Notes: generated by a model from the sequence alone, not told the origin. A DNA stretch of 64,000 nucleotides from Seriola aureovittata (GCF_021018895.1 NC_079384.1:7014140-7078139); one strand, 5' to 3'. Positions 53,701 through 63,620 are shown, numbered from the stretch's first letter. A program made the numbers and translations.

Positions 53701-56605
53701 GACAGACACTTTGGTCGGCAGCTGTCCACTGTGGGAGCGTTTCCCACCCCTGTTCAGACCCCGACTCCTTCCCTATTTGCAACCCCTACACAATCAGCCT
53801 ACACTTCCCCGGTGTCGCTCCACCTAAGCTCCCCCACTGCCACCACCTCACCTGCATCTCTTAGCCGGCCACAGTCACCAAGGATATTACGTTTGGGAGG
53901 AGGAGGTGGGGAGAGGGTGGAGAGGGAAAAAGAGGGAGGACCCAGAGAGGGTCTTAGAGTTCGCTTCTCAGAGGACAGGACCAGTCAATACTCAACCCAG
54001 TATTACCCACAGAGCCCCAGGGAGAGAGAAAGAGAAAAGGAGATGTACGACAGCAGACCTGCTCCACCCATACAGCCTCCTCCACCTCCGGCTCAACCTG
54101 CGCCGCGCAGACCTTCCTTTCTGCAGATGGAAAGCACTACAAACACCAGCTACATCCCTCAGTACACTGTCCCCACAGCCCCAGCACAGACACATGAAGC
54201 TATGGGAGATGTAAGAGCAGGGGGTGGAGGTCTAGGACTGATGGTTCTCCCTCCACCAGCTCCCTCAATAGATGCAGATGACGAGTTTGTCTTTGCAGAT
54301 CCCTTGCCCCCTCCTTTACAGTTTGCTAATGGTAAGAACGAGAGAGTCCAGGAGTTTCCTCAGCGGCATCAACACCCGAGTCAACACTCTGCTGCTGTGG
54401 CTCCACCTCCCCCACCGCCTCTTCCATCTGCCAAGCCCTCAAACGTTCCCCAACCCTCTCCACAGGGTGGCGACTCTGCTGCCTCCAGCCTTACCTCCTA
54501 CGACAGCGAGGTGGCCAACCTCACACAATCGGCTCTCTCTCCGTCTTATCCTTCCCCACAGATATTTCCCCCTTCATCCACCACCACCACCACCACCTCT
54601 GCTACTGCTGCTCTGCCTCCCACGTCACTACACAGACCCCAGCCCATGTCCCATTCTCATCCCTATTACAGCAGCTCTAATGACTCCTCAGTAGGTGGTC
54701 ACACCCCAGCCCAGGACAGAGGCACAGCCGCCCTCACCACCACCATGACCTATGCTACCACCACCATGACAGCCACTGCTGCCGCTGCCACCACCACGAC
54801 TTCACCGGCATCCTCTGACTATAGCATGACCATGGCCGGGCCCAGGGTGGGCCTCAGCATGGGGGGAAAAGCTGCTGACCACACTCATCACACTAATATT
54901 TTACCCAAGAGCGGAGACTGGCAAGATGCTGTGGTGGATTCTGGGATTGAGGAGCTGGACAGTCACAGCAGTAGCGACCACCATTTAGAAATGCTTGGAC
55001 TGAGTGGGCTGAGAGGAGAGAGGGGAGGGGTCGGAGGAGACGGGCGAGGAGGAGAGGGAGAGAGAGGCAGTGAACATCAGGATCCTTGTACAACCTACTC
55101 AGGTGGGCAAACATTTGAGGTGCACAGTGCCAAACTGGCAAATCCTGTGTTTCCAAAGATGACTCATTACAAGGAGGGGGGAGGGAGGGGCCAGTCTGTA
55201 GCACTACGTAGGCAGAACAGCACCAATCCTGCTCCCTTGCAGTTGCAGAGACAAAGCAACCCAGAAGATACCAGGTTGGATGGAGTTCTAGTAGATGAAA
55301 GGAAGCGTAAGCAGAGTCGATCCAAAATGGAGGATGGCTTTAGCTCCGCCTTGGCTGCCTGCTTAGAGAGGCCTATTGACACTCGGTCGGTGGGCTGGGG
55401 TGAGGTCGAGGAGCTTGAGCAAGGTGGAGGACTCCAGAGAGGTGGTATGGTTTTGGAGAGCCGCAGGCTGCACTCGCCTCTTTCAGGTGTGAAGGCCAGC
55501 ATCATCAATGAACTCAGCTCCAAGCTGCAACAGATGAGTAGCATGAAGAGCATGGACGACTGGAGCCACACTCCCAAGTCACCCACCATGCATAGGTTTG
55601 TTCGCCGTCCTTGATATTGAAATAACGGTTTGCATATCTGCTTATTTCAAATGAAGTTCGATGTTTGAATTTAAAGTTCACACGTTCATTTTTGTGTCTC
55701 TCAGGTATTCAGCGGATTTCACAGACGCATTTCACAGCCCCCCCACCGGCCGCTCCACCTCGCCATTACCCACATCCTCCCCACAGCACCGTCAGATCCT
55801 GACACCCAACCTGTCAGCCACCCCTTCTGTCTCCCCTTCCCCTCAAGTACCAGTTCAACGCAACTGGACCCGCTCCCCTTCCCCACAGATGCCTTCCTCT
55901 CCGGTTCATTCCCACCCTCCCCATTCCCCAACCTACTGCCCATACCCGACATCACCGAAGCATCGGTCTAAGTTCCGCAGGCAGACTTTTGATTTCCAGT
56001 GCAGCCCCACAAAGGAGATGCGATCTTCAGTCTCTCGGCGCCGTGCTCCAAGCCCTCTTATCTATAACACAGAACAACCAAACCCCACCCCCCCAAGACC
56101 CTCCTCGCTCCCCATACTTCCCAGCACACCAGTCTACAACAACCCTTTTGACTTCCCCGGGCCCCTCACTCCTCCTTCTCCTGGCCTCCCTCTAGGAGAC
56201 ACCTACAAGGCGTCAACACCTCCATTATTCTCCCCATCTGGTGTGCCAAGTCCAAACCCCCTACTTGTCTCCCGCTCTCTCTCCCCCACCCATTTTCTCT
56301 CTGGAGCCTCCTCCCCCATGCATTTGCCCCCCAGCCCGTCTTGCCTCAACTATCCCCATCTCACCCCTCCTCCACCAGCCAAACCCTTTGCCGTCAAGCC
56401 CCTGCCCTACTGGACCAAGTACGATGTGGCGGACTGGCTGGCTTATCTAAACCTGGGTGAACACAGAGAGCGTTTTATAGACAATGAGATAGATGGATCG
56501 CATCTGCCTTCGCTCACCAAGGACGACTTCTTGGACCTGGGAGTGACACGTGTGGGACACCGAATGAACATCGAGAGGGCGCTGAAGAAACTCACTGACA
56601 GGTGA
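31287..56605 (+). CDS. shank1: SH3 and multiple ankyrin repeat domains protein 1 (SHANK1), complete
   Basis: Master scaffold of the excitatory postsynaptic density. It links GKAP/PSD-95 (PDZ), Homer (proline motif) and actin regulators. Coding exons: 31287-31784, 35561-35764, 37984-38055, 38148-38256, 38447-38598, 38735-38902, 39962-40078, 40186-40263, 40463-40529, 40789-40964, 41118-41248, 41878-42017, 42555-42668, 43291-43369, 48538-48620, 48792-48916, 50025-50160, 50340-50420, 50882-50890, 51083-51109, 51205-51261, 51433-51554, 52155-52281, 52364-55595 and 55705-56605. All phases match, giving about 2,334 residues (human SHANK1 is about 2,160). Domain order is SPN, ankyrin, SH3, PDZ, proline-rich, SAM. 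SHANK1 rather than SHANK2/3 is favoured by the complete N-terminus, DSPN-like acidic leader and linker text (KRMYSAVPGR, GQRRASIGV), plus synteny with slc17a7. The ATG at 31287 is the first in-frame ATG after a TGA at 31236 and has A at -3. Confidence 0.95.
31785..35560 (+). other. shank1: shank1 intron after the first coding exon
   Basis: A 3.8-kb intron. It contains a dispersed fish repeat at about 34745-35245 and no supported exon. ORFs at 32597-32917 and 33036-33230 have no similarity or splice context. Confidence 0.6.
34745..35245. repeat. Dispersed teleost repeat, degenerate copy
   Basis: It opens with AGAGGTGGAAGAAGTAATCA and GTAAAAGTAGTAATACCACA, and closes with GTACTTAGTTACATTCCACA. 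I recognise this head and tail pairing from a short repeat very common in acanthomorph fish. The interior is diverged. Class (MITE versus other) is not certain. Confidence 0.55.
37984..40964 (+). CDS. shank1: shank1 end of SPN and ankyrin-repeat exons
   Basis: Eight exons, from FRYKTRVYKQTNLDEKALAK (end of SPN) through about six ankyrin repeats. Signposts are GLDPNFHDPDSGGETPL, GAHLDFRSRDGFTPVHKA, ASPDYKDRCGLTPLYHT, LGTRDENGWDESHQACQNG, NASGNTALHISALYNK, KNKHGQTPFQLAVMSGHFEL and then VPFLESPKYVPKRKE. Ankyrin repeats of SHANKs bind alpha-fodrin and sharpin. Every junction is phase-consistent. One intron here uses a GC donor (after 40078). Confidence 0.93.
39194..39235 (+). CDS. shank1: Candidate 42-nt cassette exon in shank1
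   Basis: A strong pyrimidine tract and TAG acceptor precede 14 open codons (HRDEEEFGMEEIHK), followed by AAG/GTACCA. Phase 0 at both ends matches the flanking exons, so inclusion would keep the frame. It would insert into an ankyrin repeat between ESHQ and ACQN, which argues for a rare isoform or a decoy. Confidence 0.3.
40079..40185 (+). other. shank1: GC-AG intron in shank1 ankyrin region
   Basis: The exon ends TAC AAC AAG and the intron begins GCAAGT. The next exon must start GAAAGC to keep the conserved YNKESC junction, so no GT donor is available at this place. The remaining donor bases match the consensus perfectly, as is usual for GC-AG introns. The intron is 107 bases. Confidence 0.85.
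41118..41248 (+). CDS. shank1: shank1 linker exon before SH3
   Basis: Arg/Ser-rich linker GQRRASIGVRSSSSPRTRTR, then a SPSRGRGG stretch. It corresponds to the SASSPRGARARSPSRGR-type linker of mammalian SHANK1. Not a folded domain. It ends in phase 2 and joins the SH3 exons. Confidence 0.85.
41878..42668 (+). CDS. shank1: shank1 SH3 domain exons
   Basis: Exons 41878-42017 and 42555-42668. The SH3 reads YSAVPGRVYVATRAHSASG, ELSLNKGDKVK, VLSVGEGGYWEGTVKGRTGW and FPSDCVEEV. The usual aromatic ligand-binding ALYDY is replaced by AVPGRVYVA, as in other SHANKs whose SH3 is atypical. Confidence 0.93.
45050..45273 (+). promoter_or_regulatory. shank1: Candidate internal promoter and 5'UTR of a short shank1 isoform
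   Basis: CT-rich and then CpG-enriched sequence (CTCGCGGCTC, GGGAGGCGGG, GTGCGCGAG), unlike the surrounding AT-rich intron. It leads directly into an ATG with a strong Kozak context. (GGA)n at about 45198-45222 and (GGT)n to 45243 sit in the presumed leader and could form G-rich structure. No TATA box was recognised. Confidence 0.45.
45198..45243. repeat. GGA/GGT trinucleotide repeat
   Basis: About eight GGA units pass into seven GGT units. The G pairs are spaced so that G-quadruplex formation in DNA or RNA is possible. Confidence 0.85.
45274..45374 (+). CDS. shank1: Candidate alternative first coding exon of shank1 (PDZ-start isoform)
   Basis: ATG with G at -3 and G at +4 opens 33 codons plus two bases, then ACAG/GTAGCG. 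The end phase (2) equals that of exon 43291-43369, so it can splice in frame to the PDZ exon at 48538. The predicted start is MAMGGCGERDF and it ends GPRNRSVWFIY-S-DYIIKEK. The short SHANK2 (ProSAP1) isoform also has a unique leader ending in PRN...LYS just before its PDZ, as I recall it. The peptide is too short for normal ORF calling. The internal start is inferred, not proven. Confidence 0.5.
48538..50160 (+). CDS. shank1: shank1 PDZ domain exons
   Basis: Exons 48538-48620, 48792-48916 and 50025-50160. The PDZ begins DYIIKEKTVLLQKKDNEG with the carboxylate loop GFGFVLRG. It continues through YLESVDEGGVAWRAGLRMGD, FLIEVNGQNVVKVGHRQVV and NMIRQGGNSLMVKVVMV. This class I PDZ binds the C-terminus of GKAP/SAPAP. 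It is nearly invariant compared with mammalian SHANK1. Confidence 0.96.
50340..50420 (+). CDS. shank1: shank1 post-PDZ linker exon
   Basis: It encodes APQQTKRLTPPAIALRSKSM followed by TSELEDM, the conserved post-PDZ segment of SHANKs. Phase 1 on both sides. The next exons are two microexons that can be skipped without losing frame. Confidence 0.9.
50882..50890 (+). CDS. shank1: shank1 9-nt microexon (VDK)
   Basis: Between TACAG and GTGGGA lies TGGACAAAG, which in phase 1 adds Val-Asp-Lys after SELEDM. SHANK2 has SELEELVDKAS at the same place, as I recall it. That supports a real, ancient microexon rather than chance. Probably neuron-regulated. The donor (GTGGGA) is weak, which fits regulated inclusion. 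Confidence 0.7.
51083..51109 (+). CDS. shank1: shank1 27-nt microexon (AASPWKKKA)
   Basis: Nine codons between TGCTACAG and GTGAAT, phase 1 on both sides. Together with the previous microexon it gives VDKAASPWKKK, which parallels the basic VDKASVRKKK of SHANK2. Inclusion adds a basic patch just after the PDZ domain. Confidence 0.7.
51205..51554 (+). CDS. shank1: shank1 exons after the microexons
   Basis: Exons 51205-51261 (EYESSQGPDKKRTVYQMAL) and 51433-51554 (NKLDEILAAAQHTITSD and a basic, Gly-rich linker). This matches the conserved KKRTVYQMALNKLDEILAAAQ segment, a predicted helix following the PDZ of SHANK1. Confidence 0.9.
52155..52281 (+). CDS. shank1: shank1 exon before the large proline-rich exon
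   Basis: QPYEQQSSVSMAQQGPGFGY continues to MMRQKSIG, matching the conserved LRQKSIG element of SHANK1. It ends in phase 1 and joins GVTEEERQYL of the next exon. Confidence 0.9.
52364..55595 (+). CDS. shank1: shank1 giant proline-rich exon
   Basis: A 3,232-bp exon encoding about 1,077 residues of largely disordered Pro/Ser/Gly-rich sequence. Conserved islands identify SHANK: MKLARSLSVPGPEEIPPPP, LMKQSKVEDG, SIPIPTIIVKAPSTSSSGRS, RPSKSIDEGMFSGD, FIHPLTGKVLDPSSPLGLAL, ASSLTSYDSEVANLTQ, DSGIEELDSHSSSDHHLE and VKASIINELSSKLQQMSS. The last is the conserved helical element before the C-terminal region. The exon ends CATAG/GTTTGT and joins in phase 2 to RYSADFTD. Confidence 0.95.
54310..54324 (+). 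other. shank1: Homer-binding motif PPLQF in SHANK1
   Basis: The in-frame sequence PLPPPLQFAN contains the PPxxF ligand of Homer EVH1 domains. Mammalian SHANK1 has PLPPPLEFSN at the same place. It follows the conserved APSIDADDEFVFADP. Confidence 0.9.
55705..56605 (+). CDS. shank1: shank1 last exon: Pro/Ser-rich segment and SAM domain
   Basis: It continues the disordered region (RRAPSPLIYN, PRPSSLPILPSTPVYNNPFD) and ends with the SAM domain: WTKYDVADWLAYLNLGEHRE, RFIDNEIDGSHLPSL, TKDDFLDLGVTRVGHRMNIE, then RALKKLTDR and TGA. SHANK SAM domains polymerise with zinc in the postsynaptic density. The stop codon overlaps a strong donor (GACAG/GTGAGG), so a longer tail is possible by splicing. Confidence 0.95.
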
Positions 56606-59048
56606 GGGAGGACTAATAGACTCTGGAACACGTAGACGCAACGGGGTCAAAAGGTCAAAAAGGAAGGTGGAGGAAAGTCAAAGTGTCTCATTTCTTCCAT
56701 ACAACTTAGCTGGACCATCCCCTTTCTTCATTAGATGCATATCATTTGATAAGTTATCCCGTCCTCCCTCCATCCTTTTCTCTTTCTCTTTATTAATCTG
56801 TTTTATCAACCCTATTTAGTTTGCTCCGTCTTTATTTAAGTTTTAGCCATTCTTATTCTTTGATTTGCCCTCCTTCTCTCCCCAGGCGACTCTCCTCTCC
56901 TTTGCATGTTACCACTTCTCCCCGAGACACAGACTGAGGGTGAAGGGGTGATTCAAATTGAAACAAATTGACAAAGATGAACATTAACAGAAGATGTGCA
57001 AGAGAAGAACAATGGACATCATCAGGTTGCGTTGAATTAAGACTAAGGGCTGGACATGTGGGGGAAAGTGTTGTCTTACAAATTTGCTTCACATGTAGAG
57101 AATATTATTGTGAAATTTGTGGAATGACTTCTGGTCAAGAAAGGGTACAAACAAATAAGAATATCTTATGACAGTGACGCTCTTCAACTGAAAATACAAT
57201 TTAAAACTTTTGATGGACAGGCATTTAATTAACGCACCGTTTTGTGCTGTAAAAGACAAACACATATACACACACACTCATATTCTCACACATACTGACA
57301 GATGGATTCTCACACCATCTGCTGCTCAGCAGCACTGAGAAAACTTCAGTCTGAGTTCAAAGAAAAGTTGAAAAGTTGCTGCTTAAAGGGTAAAACCCAG
57401 TAACGTGTTAGTGATTGTGGCTGAAAACAGAAACATTAGAGCCACATCCCAACATCAGTTTTGTAGCTTTAAGCAGATCAGAGTATCTAATGGCTGTGAT
57501 TACTGGAGCCAAAGTCAGAATACGAGAGAAAGAGTTTTGTTTGTAAATGATGATAGAGGAAAATGATAGACAACAATAGTATTCTTTTTATATATTTGCC
57601 ATATTCCCCCAAAGGATGCCCCGGTAAGCTTCGTATGTATGTACTTTGCGAGCACTAAATATATCTTACATGTTAAACGGGATTCACTATTAGTAGAACC
57701 ATTTGTTTTGTACTAAGTGCTGATCGCAATCATTCATTTCAAAACTGTCAGGGTATTTAAAACTGTTGAAGTTGTGAATAATGAGGATATACAGACATTG
57801 AGAAAATATTGTTGGGAAATGACCTTTTCTTATTTTCCTGATTATTCTTTAGAAAGGAGAGGAAATTTTGAAGAGAAATTGAAAAGAGTTTGCATGTTAT
57901 TTCAAACTGCAAATCTCTCTGAGACTTTATTGGTGTTTATGGCCATAGCACAGGTCAAGGGATGGATCCATCCTCTTTGATGCCATAATGTTGACCGCTC
58001 TCTCTCTCACACACAGCAGGTGCAGTGATCAAAAAGGGCTTTTTACTGCTTCTCTGTCTGCCTGACTTCCTCAACCTTCAGCCTCTGTGAGTCTGTGTGT
58101 CTGATTTTGTGCGTGCGTGTTCGTCAGCCTGCGTTGGTGGCTAAATGCTTTCCCTGACCTACACCTTTCTCTTTCTAATGCCTTTTCCAAAACATATTTA
58201 TAACGGTCAGAAAACTTTTCTTTTTTTTTTCTTCTTTTTTTTTTTTTTCACCGGTTGACAATCCCAATGTTTTCCTGTTTCACACATAAACCCTCAAAAA
58301 AGAAATACTCTGACCCACTTTTCAAAAAGGTTTTTTCAGAATGAAAACTAATCGTAAATACTGTATATGTTACATAGAGGTGAACATGAATGCCCTGGGT
58401 TTTTTTTTAACATGCCAGTTTAGCCATTCCCTGCAGTGAATTCAACTGTTAGGCAAAAACACATCATTTATAGATCTATATGTAATGATGATGATGACAA
58501 TGATAACATAAAAATATAGTATAATAAAGATAATATTATTAAGTATGTAAACATTTTTAAGAATCTCCGTCTTCCAAATAGTGTGGACAAATTCTTTGAA
58601 GCTTTGTTTGGTTTGTGTTTCATTTGGGGTTTTCTGTAAATGCTTTCTATACTGCTCGCCCTGTGGTGACCTCAGTGAAGCTGACACGTTAGTTAATCTA
58701 TATTTCTCTCTATGTGAGTTTAAAATTATGACTCTGTATTCTCATGCTGAGTTGCCTAAATGCTATTTCATGATGGATACTATTCCTGAGAAGCGAAAGG
58801 ACTGAGCAGTAGTGTAGAAAGCATTACATACTATGATTTAAAAGAGTATTTTAGGTCTAGTGAAATGCATAATGAATATGACTACATACAGTATGAGCAT
58901 AAGTATGCAGAGATAAAAGGTATATATATACATATATATATATAGTTATATATATATATAAAGTTTTGTTTTCAATAAAAAAAAGTATATACTGATAAAC
59001 AATATGATAGCGGTACAACTAAGGTGTTGAAATAAATGCTAAAATAAA
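56606..59048 (+). other. shank1: Probable 3'UTR of shank1
   Basis: No open frame worth calling. AATAAA signals lie at 58974-58979, 59031-59036 and 59043-59048, after a TA-repeat region. That gives a 3'UTR of about 2.4 kb. Mammalian Shank1 mRNA is carried to dendrites through its 3'UTR, so this region may hold such a signal, though I cannot point to one. Confidence 0.55.
56886..56937 (+). CDS. shank1: Candidate alternative C-terminal exon of shank1
   Basis: If the donor at 56602 is used, the acceptor TCTCCCCAG at 56877-56885 opens 17 further residues after the shared Arg codon (RLSSPLHVTTSPRDTD) before TGA. The frame is correct and the pyrimidine tract is good. Human SHANK1 ends at the equivalent of the unspliced form, so this would be an extra isoform. 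Low-to-moderate confidence. Confidence 0.35.
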
Positions 59049-61020
59049 CTATGGCCCTGCCGTGATTCTCATTTCTCCATGGATTCCCTCTTTTGACAGA
59101 TTCACATAATGATCCAATTTAAAGTGCTGTGTTTGAATTGAGTCATTTGGCAGCAGCTCATATCAGCCCTGCGGTGGTTCAACACAACATTGTTTTCAGG
59201 TCCAGGATTATTTTCCCATCAGGCTCGGTGAGCTAAAGGCACAAAAGAGTGGAGCTCATGGGGAGGGAGAAGATGAGATGGCTTAATTCGAAGCAAGCAG
59301 TGGCTGCATTCATGCAGCAAAACGAGAGACGCCTGCAAGGCATGGAGAACAATGAAAAACGACTTGGAAGGAGATGAATGGGAGATTGTTTGCTAGCATG
59401 GTGTCCAGTTTAAAGTTCGTGGCTGAAAACTGTAAATACTGTTATTTTGTTTAAGGTTGTGCCAGTGGTCCAGGTTTCCCCTTCTTTGTATTTCTCCAGT
59501 TGGGGTCTGCTCGTAGTTAGTGAAATTACAGATATTAGGGCTTGTTTTTCTCCTCTCACAGTATGACAGCGTGACAGAAACTTCCACAGAGAAAAACACT
59601 TCTCACCACACATGAAGCTTTAATTAGGTTTTCTCAAAATGTCTTTATTTAACAGTTACTTCATGTGATCTGACTCATACAATCTCCAGTCACCCTATGC
59701 TGTCATTACCTTTCATGCAGACTGTTTGTTTAGTAGAAACTACAGATGCGTGACAAATTAAAGGAGAAACCATCAGATGTCTTTGCCAGGTGTTGCGCTC
59801 CCACATGCCACCAAAACATCATCAGTGCCCCTTGGAATAGAATGCAAGTCTCTGGACCTCTACTGGAGGTATGAACACCATTCCTTCTAGAGGTACACTC
59901 TCCTTTAGCGTTTAAATGACAGTGGTGGAGAGTGCTGTATAAACACATTGCTCCAACATCTCCCACAGGTCTTCATTTAGGGTGAGATCTGCTGCATTTG
60001 CATTTGTCACGTCAGTTCAGGTGAACTGACAGTTTCATGTCACCTGGCATCTACTGGAAGAAATGTACAGTAAATCTCCTCCAGGACTTATTGTAACCCT
60101 CAAAAACATGTCACTGTGTTTTCATTTAGTTTAGTCTAACATTGTGAACAGGGATGTGTTAAATTACAACAAATTGTCAAGGATGAAGCACTGAAGTCAG
60201 TTACAGTATTTTCATTGTGGTGTTTCATAAAAAGACAATAGATGCAGGAGTCTTAGTGACATGGTAAATAAATATCACATAAATAACTTTAACCTTTTTT
60301 TCTGATTTGTGGTTGTCTCCCATCTTTTTAAGGCATGAAGACAACTTACTTGAGTTTCTGGCATCATAGAATCCAAAGGAACAAAGCTGATATTAAACCA
60401 CAGCAGCTAAAAGTGAGAAACAATATCTTTTGTTGTGTGCAAGATGTCTTTGAGCTACTCGGGCTCGGGATAATGGATTTTTGAAGAGTCTTCCTTTTAT
60501 ACAGCATTCATCGTGAAAAGACTGAGAAATCTCAACCAGATGCAGACAGCAGTGAACAAACTGTAACTCTTGATGACACAGGTGTTCTCTTTTAACTCCT
60601 GGCAAATGTCCAGAAGAGCACACACCAGAATAAGTAAACAGTGTTGTGCGTGAACATGCTATATATTGTTCTCCCTTTGACGGGCTCTGTTTTCTAGGCC
60701 TGACCAGAGAGAGAATGTCAGGTCACAAAGAAGCACGGGGCTAATGTGGCAGTTCCCAGGGATACCCCCAAGCCCCCACCCTCTTCTGCTGTCACACGCA
60801 CTCACTAATAAGCTCACATGACTGTGTGCCACACTGACACGAATCTGTGACCAGCAAACGGCCAAAATGAAGGTTCAGCATCTCATTAGCACCATATTGA
60901 GACAGAGGGAGGGGACGGGCAGGGAGAGGGAGAAGGAGGAGGGGGGGGATTCCTCCAGCTGTTTTTCTAATAGAGTGGAGAGAAAGTGAGAGGGTGATAG
61001 TCAAAGAAGGGCCGGAGACC
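59049..61020. other. Intergenic sequence between shank1 and the PACSIN-like gene
   Basis: About 2 kb without a supported gene or recognised transposon. ORFs on either strand are short and without family features. CpG and purine content rises from about 60.9 kb. Confidence 0.5.
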
Positions 61021-61169
61021 TAAACAGCCTGATAGGAGGAAGACAGAGAGTTAAAGAAGCAAAGCATGGGGTTAAAGTAAGGGAGCAGAAGAGAAAGAGG
61101 AAGAGGAATTCATCCTGGAATGACTGTGAACTAGAATATCACAGCTGACGGGGGAGTAGAGCAAGAGAG
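61021..61169 (+). promoter_or_regulatory. Possible untranslated first exon of the PACSIN-like gene
   Basis: A GA-rich tract ends in GCAAGAGAG/GTAAGT, a near-perfect donor, 1.6 kb before the exon that carries the ATG. No ORF of note. The exon holding the ATG has only 20 untranslated bases and starts at an acceptor, so an upstream leader exon must exist; this is the best candidate. Confidence 0.4.
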
Positions 61170-62757
61170 GTAAGTTTCTTCCTCCTTCTTTGTTTGCCCT
61201 GAAGCCAATTAGCGGCGGAGTGATTACCATGCAAATGCTCTGATTTGTTTAATTTTTTTTTTCTCTTTCTCCTTGCTTGCATTGTCACGGTGTCTCACAC
61301 CCACTCTCAGATCAACACTCTGTGTGTGTGTGTGTGTATGTGTGTGTGTGTGTTTGTGTGTGTAACTTTAAGTGCCAAGGGAAAACTGGGTCAGCAAGAC
61401 AGGAGAGAGGGAGAGAAGCATGTGTTAGAGGAGGGGAGGCACACTGGGACAGGAGGAGACGGGCAGAAAAATGAAAAGAAATCCTCAGTAGCCCTTGAAC
61501 TACAGTAACAAGTGGTCACTTGAGTAATCACTGGTGATTCAGAGAGAAATGTAAGTGCTGGTTGCTCACAGGCATGACTGCTCTGCTGCCGCTTTTTGCT
61601 TCTTTTTGGCTTGTGGATGGTGTTTTTTTGTTTTTTTTTTTTGTTTTTTGCATTAAAATACTTTGGTATGAATGTGTCTGTGTGATAAAATGAGAGTGAG
61701 CTGTGGAGTCCCGTCTCAAACATCTTCCATTTCTCTGCATGAGCAACAGCAGAATCAGGGTAAAGTTAAAAAGCGACTCTTAAGTGAAGCCTTCGGGGAC
61801 TTTCTGCCATGTTTCCACTTGCGGGAGTTCATAGCGAGTGAGAAAAATGGTGATAAGACACGATAATATAAGTATGAAGACCATCTTGCTGAGTGAAAGA
61901 AGGTCTTAGATGAGCCTGACTCTCTGTCATGCTCAGTCTTGTGATGAGGTGTGGTTAGTCACTTTCATATTACTCAGCCTGCAATGTGTCAGCCCAGACA
62001 GAAATAGGCCCAAATGTGACAGCGTTGTTTGCTTGTTTGTGCATGCATCTCCCTGCTTTTGTTCAGTCTGCGTCTTGTCTCCAGTATATCTGCCACATGT
62101 ACTTTGCTTTTACGTGCTGTGCAAAAGTGTCTGCTATGTGGACGGTTTATTCCTTTTAAAATCCTACGCTCCTGTTTGGTGGCCAGATTAGAAAAATCTA
62201 TTGCACTCTTGTGGTCATGATCTCTGAATTGAATCAAGTCAGAGTGGGAGACAGTAGGCCTTGTATTAGTCAGAGCAAAGGGAAAGATGACCTTTCTACG
62301 CTGTTTATTTTGGGAAGGCAACAGGAAGAATGCCGGAGCAGCTGTTCTATTCCTGCTGGCAGATCCCACCCCTGTGAATTCCAGTCTGCCACTGCAACGA
62401 CACTCCCCTTACTCACGCAGGGGGGTTGGATGTATCCAAGCCCTGTACAGTGTAAATAATACCTCATCAAGATCATCTAAGTTGTTATGGCAATAAGCTC
62501 AGCAACACACACACACACACACACACACACTGCAAATCTTCAGCCGCCAATTATTTCCTAACAGACATGCCTGCCATACAGGGGCAATACCTCTGTTTAT
62601 GAGGAAGTCCGCCTGCTGTATCTGCACATTACACCGCGTAGACGTCCAACCTGTTGCACCTGCCTGCCAATAAAAACAGTCTTTCCATGCTTGTTATGCA
62701 TCTTAACCAGCCTGGCAACTCTCTTGAATTACACAAGCTGCTATCTTTTGTTTTCAG
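61170..62757. other. Presumed first intron of the PACSIN-like gene
   Basis: It contains an interrupted GT repeat (about 61320-61363) and a CA repeat (62505-62530). No coding exon was recognised. Confidence 0.4.
62505..62530. repeat. (CA)13 microsatellite
   Basis: Twenty-six bases of CA dinucleotide. Confidence 0.9.
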
Positions 62758-62777
62758 AGACAGACACGTTCCCAATA

Positions 62778-63620
62778 ATGGCGAGCCTCCCCAAAGAGCC
62801 ACCCGAGGATGCAAAGAAACAGAGCTTCTGGATGGTGAGGATTATATCTATGATCAAATCTAACAAAACTACCACCCTAGGAATAGCTTGTTGATCCAAA
62901 ACAATACTTGTGTGTTTGTGAATGGCTTGTTATTTTTACATTTCCTCACTATCGGTCTTCCTCTCTGCTTCTCTTCCCAGCCGGGCAATTATGTGCGTAC
63001 AGTGCACCGAACTGAGCAGTCCTTCCAGGCCTGCAACGACATTGTGGCCTGTTTCATGGAGAGAGCAAAGGTAGAAAAACAGTACGCCCAGCAGCTCAGC
63101 CAGTGGAGCAGCAAGTGGAAGTCCATAGTGGATTCTCGTAAGTATGAGAAGCTGCATGATAGCCATACAGCCGTGGTGGCCTAAAAGCAGAGAGCATGCA
63201 TTCCCAGGCTTTTTTGATCATGTCAGCTCTCCTCTCCGTGAATCATATTAAACAAGAGCATCTGTGTTTGTTTGAAAATTTCCAGTGAACGAATGAAGGT
63301 CATTGTTTCTTTATTGTTTCCATGACTCACTTCTGTGCCCTATGTTATTTCATTGCTCCGTCTGTCTTTTTCCTGCGTCCCCAGGGCCACTTTATGGCTC
63401 CCTCATGAGGGCGTGGCAGTGTTTCTTCACTTCCACCGAGCGTTTGTCCGAACTCCACTCCTCCATCTCCCAGTCTCTCATCACTGAGGAAGGGCACCGG
63501 GTGAAGACCTGGCAGAAGGAGACCTTTCCAAAGAAAATCTTTTGTGGGTTCAGGGAGAGCCACGACAACAGCACAAGTTTTTCACAAGCCCAGAAACCTT
63601 GGTCCAAAAAGCTGATAAAG
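62778..63620 (+). CDS. PACSIN/syndapin F-BAR protein, N-terminal exons (3' truncated by window)
   Basis: Syndapins bind dynamin and N-WASP through an SH3 domain and bend membrane with an F-BAR domain in endocytosis. Three coding exons are visible: 62778-62834 (exon start 62758), 62981-63137 and 63385-63620. They give 150 residues: MASLPKEPPEDAKKQSFWMP, GNYVRTVHRTEQSFQACNDI, ERAKVEKQYAQQLSQWSSKW, PLYGSLMRAWQCFF, CGFRES and AQKPWSKKLIK. This is the start of a PACSIN F-BAR in the correct order. FWMPGNY replaces the usual FWEVGNY. Features recall PACSIN3 (FFT..ERLS.LH, GGFRES) but the protein is clearly diverged from PACSIN1-3. The last donor (GTCCAG) is weak, so that border is tentative. The SH3 half lies beyond the window. 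Confidence 0.88.

Noticed and set aside
57717..57980. Plus-strand ORF in the shank1 3'UTR region
   Set aside because: Isolated, AT-rich, no family similarity; lies between the shank1 stop and its poly(A) signals.
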